64,000 bases of DNA from Notospermus geniculatus (lineage: Eukaryota; Nemertea; Pilidiophora; Heteronemertea; Lineidae), in contig NMRB01001149.1 in assembly GCA_002633025.1 (NCBI GenBank), positions 8,608 through 72,607 of the forward strand. The letters run 5' to 3'. Shown here one piece after another: positions 59,801-64,000 of this stretch. Made by a program: the position numbers and the translations under genes. The notes below the pieces were generated by a model. The model was not told where the DNA came from, did not search any database, and was given only the letters and a program-made list of their open reading frames with translations. Within the stretch, counting starts at the first letter, position 1. Every line of letters begins with the position of its first letter.

Positions 59801-62241
59801 ATGGCGGTGAGATTTTAGAATTCAGCGCAATTTCGGCTTAATAATTTGCCGGCTTTCGTTTGCAATAAAGCATGATCGGCAATGAAAACTGGTCCATTTG
59901 ATAGTCCTCTACTATCTGATTCAAATAAATCAAAAAAGTTTGCGTTATATGCTGAAATTAGGCCGTGTGCAGTGGTTTTAGAGACGCCAATCTGTAAAAA
60001 AATCTTCAGTAGTAGTGTTGGGTTTTGCCGCTAGGAGGCAGTTGCAGTAATCCTGCTGAATTCTAAAGGTTTCTGTCAAAAAGATAGACATTTAAAACTT
60101 CTAAGGGCCTCTCATTTTGTCCCCAACACCGTTTACTAAACATGAACAACTACACGTGTCATTGACAGAAAAGAAGTGGGCATTATGAAATCCGAGAAAT
60201 ATTAAATATAGGCCTAGGGGCCTATATAAAATTAAATGGCAAGTTGACCTCAGTTTAGGGCCTAGCCGAGGTTGTCGTAGGCAGGCCTAGGCCTATTACT
60301 AAATGGTTAGGTGGATTTTCTGTTTAACTGCTCACAAATCTAATGATTTTGCCACGGGGACAAACTGTGGAGTGATTGCATGAAACAATGTTTGTAATTT
60401 GAAGAATCAAATCAGATTTCATCTCTTCATTTTCAGGAAGCAATTGCAATAGTGTTGGATGTGAATCCATCCATGGACCAGGCCCCTGCGGGGGAGATCA
60501 CGGCCCTGCAGTCAGCTTTGAATGCAATCACCATGATCCTGCAGAGAAAGGTAAATATTGACCCATTCCTGAATAATCCTGGCAATGACATGAATGAATC
60601 TAGGAATGCCCTATAATATTGCCTCAATTATCTCATTGTTATAATATCAAATGTCACCCTCCCAGCAAAAGCAGGACCCATATTCATAAAACCCTGCTAG
60701 GCGTAGTTGCCTGCTAAGGTGCCTGATTTGTACAGGCCAATGTACACAACTAGCAGCCAACTAAGCTAGCAAGGTTTTATGAATATGGGCCCAGGTGTTT
60801 ATCAAAAGATCATCAGTCAGAATGTTTAGTAAGCTAGTAGCCTAAATGCTAAATATTTCATCTTCACAATTTCAGATGTTTGCAGAATCCAAAGATGAGG
60901 TTGCTCTAGTTCTTTTCGGCACTGACAACACAGCCAACGACTTAGCTGATGGGGAAAGTTACACCAGGATTACTGTTGCAAAGCCACTAGCAGCTCCTGG
61001 TTGGGACTTACTGGAATATGTACAGAATGATATCAGGGCCAGTAACCACTCATGTGACTGTATCCTTGCATAAAATGACCAGATAAAGAATTGAATGATC
61101 ATCCTCTTTGAAAAAAATGGGTGTACTCAGGTTTGCTTGCTGGAAGCAAAACAGAACAGAAGGCAATGCCATTTTCACTTCCCGGTAGAGTGGACATTAC
61201 AGTTGTTTAAACTTGGCAGGTGACTGTGAATGAATTGCATCTTCTTTTCCTTGACTTGTCAGTCATTGATGCACTGGTTGTGGCTGTGGATCACCTGATG
61301 AAAGCTACAAAGTATGCATTATTTTTAACACTCAAGCTCTCTGTATAAGTCAAGGTGTATATCAGTACAGAAGATATCATTGCCATAATTAACCATGATT
61401 GAACAGAAAAGAATTGGAAGATAATGGGTGATTTCAAAGTTGGTGTTAACACGGTGTTTACAATGCATTAAAGCATTGTAAACACCGTGTTAACACCAAC
61501 TTTGAAATCACCCATTGTATTTAAAGAAAAAGCACTACTGACCTGTTTCAAGGGAAATTCACGCATTTCAAGGAAAACTGCAGTTTTCCAGGAAAAATTG
61601 TCAATTTCATGGAAAAGCTGCAGATCTTAATGAAAAAATTGCCAATTTCAAGGAAAAAAGGTCTTATCTCCTTAGATTTGAACAGGAATGGTCTTAAAAT
61701 GTGGATTAACTTGTTGTTCAATTGCTGCTAAATTGCTTTGCTAGTATCGGTATTATTTTTTTTTTCATTCTTTTTTTCCTTCAGAGGTAAACGAGGGATT
61801 ACAGGAAAGAGGTTGATCTTATTCTCAGATCTCAGTGCCGAGTTTGGTGACGATAACATCGACACAATAGTCGCTGCTCTAAAGGGTGAAGTTGAACTGA
61901 ATGTCATGTAAGTGTTTGCTTGGTCCAACTTGTGGAAGATATGTGGGTAATGTGCCAATATAAGCCAAAGTGAGTTGATTCTTTGCAAAATGTGAGATGG
62001 ATACATGGATGGTGACAAAGACATCTTAGTGCCCAAAATACTCTTGAAGTCCTCATTTTAATTCTCTCTGAAAACCCCCTTTCAGTGGTCCATCCTTAGA
62101 TGATGACGATGATGATGAGGGTCCACCAGATGCGGCAAATGCTAACGGTCACGTGAAAGAGAAGACTCCGCAGCAGAGAGCAGGAGAGACGATGATCAGA
62201 CACATCTTGTCTGAGGTTGAAGGGGAGTGTTATTCCTTTGC
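59801..62241 (+). CDS. XRCC5: XRCC5 / Ku80, DNA end-binding subunit of the Ku heterodimer, 5' part (exons 1-6)
   Basis: Ku80 pairs with Ku70, encircles broken DNA ends and recruits the non-homologous end-joining kinase and ligase. Exons by eye: 59801-59806, 60437-60550, 60876-61059, 61263-61311, 61785-61907 and 62086-62241. All are GT-AG with consistent phases, giving 632 nt, or residues 1-210 plus two bases. The protein begins MA-EAIAIVLDVNPSM (start of the Ku vWA-like domain) and continues with MFAESKDEVALVLFGTD, nearly the human motif VFAENKDEIALVLFGTD. Further on are FIDALVVAVDHL, KRLILFSDLSAEFGDDN and an acidic insert DDDDDDEGPP near residues 161-170. The last exon ends in EGECYSFA, matching the human GLDEIYSFS region. 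Exon 1 holds only two codons, an odd but coherent start. The remaining exons must lie beyond the window. Confidence 0.93.
60675..60791. mobile_element. Fold-back MITE in XRCC5 intron 2, TSD CAG
   Basis: Inverted ends (GACCCATATTCATAAAACC and GGTTTTATGAATATGGGCC) are flanked by CAG on both sides (60672-60674, 60792-60794). It is a 117 bp member of the group with GGGCC..TATTC ends. Confidence 0.8.
61426..61513. mobile_element. 88-bp near-perfect hairpin MITE in XRCC5 intron 4
   Basis: The sequence is an almost perfect palindrome with ends GGGTGATTTCAAAGTTGGTG and its complement, centred on ATTAAAGC. A second copy lies at 7701-7790. It sits inside a 191-bp segment (61355-61545) that is missing from the duplicated XRCC5 intron near 63788. 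Confidence 0.85.
61546..61675. repeat. Degenerate TTTCAAGGAAAA repeats in XRCC5 intron 4
   Basis: Imperfect repeats of a ~25-30 bp unit built on the words TTTCAAGGAAAA and TTTCATGGAAAA. The same array recurs at about 63788-63905 in the duplicated copy. Confidence 0.6.
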
Positions 62242-63305
62242 GTGAGTATTTGTGCTGTCATTGTTTGATTTCCTCCAACTCTTAAGGGGGCGGTAGTGGA
62301 AACATACAGCGCCGTTTTAGTGCGGCGGTCGAAGGTGGAACCGTCTTATTTATGAATAACCATGTATTGTTAATAAAATTAGGCGTCAAGGACAAGCTGA
62401 TCATGGTTCGTTGCCAAAACCTACACTCTTTCAAAAATATTGTCCAGCACAATGCTTTTGTACACCCGGTGCGTCCGTCCGCATAGGCCTATTTTAATGA
62501 CAATAAGGAGGTTACTTTAATAGCCCGCGTATTTCGAAAAGCGTAGGCGTGTTTAGGCCAAAATATGAAAATTTTGGGAAGACTTTTCTCGTCAATCAGG
62601 CATCGCACTTCAGTGGTTTCTTTTCATTTGGCAGCAGTATATTTGTGCGCAGGGCGCGACGTTGAGATTTTTTCACTATTCAACAGGATTCGGGAGATAT
62701 TCAAAAAGTTCATTTTTGACCAATTTTTGGCACAAATTACATAATTATCATTACTAAGAATTAGAATTTGCAAATTATCTCAACGTCGGCACCTGCACAT
62801 ATGTATTCCCCAACATTTGGTGATAAAACGCCAGGTCCCAGTCGCGTTGTTGCCGAGAAATCTATGACGAAAAAGTCAAATGGGGGGTCTCATTGTTTGC
62901 TTAATTAGCTGATTAATGAAAGATGAAAGCACATCGTTTACAATTCAGATGTGTAGAACAAGAGTAGCAATTTCATAGAAATACATGAAATCGATGCTAC
63001 CTTTTTGCTTGAAGAAAATATGAATTGTTTTCAGTCGCCATTTGCAGTGCGCTTNGGGTATTTAGGGCTAAAAATGTGATTTTTCTCACTTTTTACCATA
63101 CAACTCCCTGTAAAATAAAAGTTGGCAAAATCTAAGAGGTGGTGTATCACACTCTGCCTGAATCTTAGAAAAACTGGCTCTTAAACTAAAATCCTTCTTT
63201 CGCCTTTTTCTCAAAACGGCGCTTGATTTGAGGACATGTCAACAAACAACTGTCAACAAACCCCGCGAGCCATTCGCTTTAAATGTTTTGTCTTCACATT
63301 TTCAG
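62242..63305. other. XRCC5 intron 6 / junction sequence, no coding evidence
   Basis: No exon with Ku80 similarity is seen. A single N at 63055 splits the stretch. The 220 bp before the second exon 3 do not match the first copy's upstream intron, so either the haplotypes differ by an insertion or the join is chimeric. Confidence 0.6.
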
Positions 63306-63745
63306 ATGTTTGCAGAGTCAAAAGATGAGGTTGCTCTAGTTCTTTTCGGCACTGACAACACAGCCAACGACCTCGCTGATGGGGAAAGTTACACCAGGAT
63401 TACTGTTGCAAAGCCACTAGCAGCTCCTGGTTGGGACTTACTGGAATATGTACAGAATGATATCAGGGCCAGTAACCACTCATGTGACTGTATCCTTGCA
63501 TAAAATGACCAGATAAAGAATTGAATGATCATCCTCTTTGAAAAAATCTGGGTGTATTCAGGTTTGCTTGCTAGTAGCATCTATAAAGAACAGAAGGCAA
63601 TGTCATTTTCATTTACTGGTAGAGGGGACATTACAGTTGTTTAAACTTGGCAGGTGACTGTGAATGAATTGCATCTTCTTTTCCTTGACTTGTCAGTCAT
63701 TGATGCACTGGTTGTGGCTGTGGATCACCTGATGAAAGCTACAAA
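63306..63745 (+). CDS. XRCC5: Second copy of XRCC5 exons 3 and 4 (63306-63489, 63697-63745)
   Basis: This repeats 60876-61059 and 61263-61311 with the same intron between them. The exon 3 copies differ at four bases in three codons (GAA/GAG, TCC/TCA, TTA/CTC), all synonymous; the exon 4 copies are identical. Similarity starts about 20 bp before the exon and runs on through the following intron to the window edge. Splicing exon 6 (which ends two bases into a codon) to this exon 3 (which starts at a codon boundary) would shift the frame, so the copy cannot extend the XRCC5 protein in place. A single N at 63055 lies just upstream. The likeliest reading is the other haplotype placed in tandem by the assembler; a recent partial duplication is the alternative. 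Confidence 0.85.
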
Positions 63746-64000
63746 GTATGCATTATTTTTAACACTCAATCTCTCTGTATAAGTCAAGTTTCAAGGGAAA
63801 TTCACGCATTTCAAGGAAAACTGCAGTTTTCAAGGAAATTTTGTCAATTTCATGGAAAACCTGCAAATTTTATTGAAAAAATTGCCAATTTCAAGGAAAA
63901 AAGGTCTTATCTCCTTAGATTTGAACATGAATGGTGTTAAAATGTGGATTAACTTGTTGTTCAATTGCTGCTAAATCCTTTGCGTGTATTATTTTTGTTC

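Noticed and set aside
61426-61513. microRNA precursor
   Set aside because: The stem is nearly perfect and the same hairpin occurs elsewhere (7701-7790), so a MITE is more likely. Small-RNA reads with precise ends would be needed to revive the idea.

Overview
This is eukaryotic nuclear DNA. Exons are short, introns are about 100-800 bp with GT-AG borders, and there are tRNA-derived SINEs, a LINE 3' end and dozens of small fold-back elements. The three recognisable genes are animal genes. The very common words TACATGTA and TAGGCCTAC, the strong protein similarity to vertebrate orthologues, and the apparently high allelic divergence suggest a marine invertebrate, perhaps an echinoderm or another non-vertebrate deuterostome. 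That last step is inference; species cannot be read from this window.

Layout. Positions 1 to about 44.3 kb hold no gene I can support. This part is a graveyard of non-autonomous DNA transposons (inverted-repeat fold-back or MITE-like elements, several nested), dispersed repeats, a minisatellite, SINEs, a ~2.2 kb direct duplication (14918-17141 and 17143-19486) and a ~1 kb palindrome with an N gap at its centre (22286-23321). From 44.5 kb to the right edge there is a compact gene cluster. MRTO4 (+, 44497-47202, 7 coding exons, complete, 264 aa) makes a ribosome-assembly factor. SFI1 (-, 48377-59645, 22 coding exons, complete, 1386 aa) makes a centrin-binding centrosome/spindle-pole protein. 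XRCC5/Ku80 (+, from 59801, 6 exons, running off the right edge) makes a DNA-end-binding repair protein. MRTO4 and SFI1 converge. SFI1 and XRCC5 are head to head, with only 155 bp between their ATGs, so they probably share a bidirectional promoter; it carries E2F-like and YY1-like motifs.

Beyond the genes, three things stand out. (1) Two direct duplications (2.2 kb at 14.9-19.5 kb, and XRCC5 exons 3-4 at 63.3-63.7 kb) each contain or follow a single N. They look like two haplotypes placed side by side by the assembler, and by chance they give filled-versus-empty site comparisons for mobile elements. (2) One fold-back group has GGGCC-type ends and 3-bp target duplications, mostly CAG/CTG or TTA, as expected for PIF/Harbinger. 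(3) Several otherwise different fold-back elements share TAGGGAG-type ends, including a tandem array of three hairpins at 34.29-34.69 kb. All reading was by eye; no database or folding program was used.
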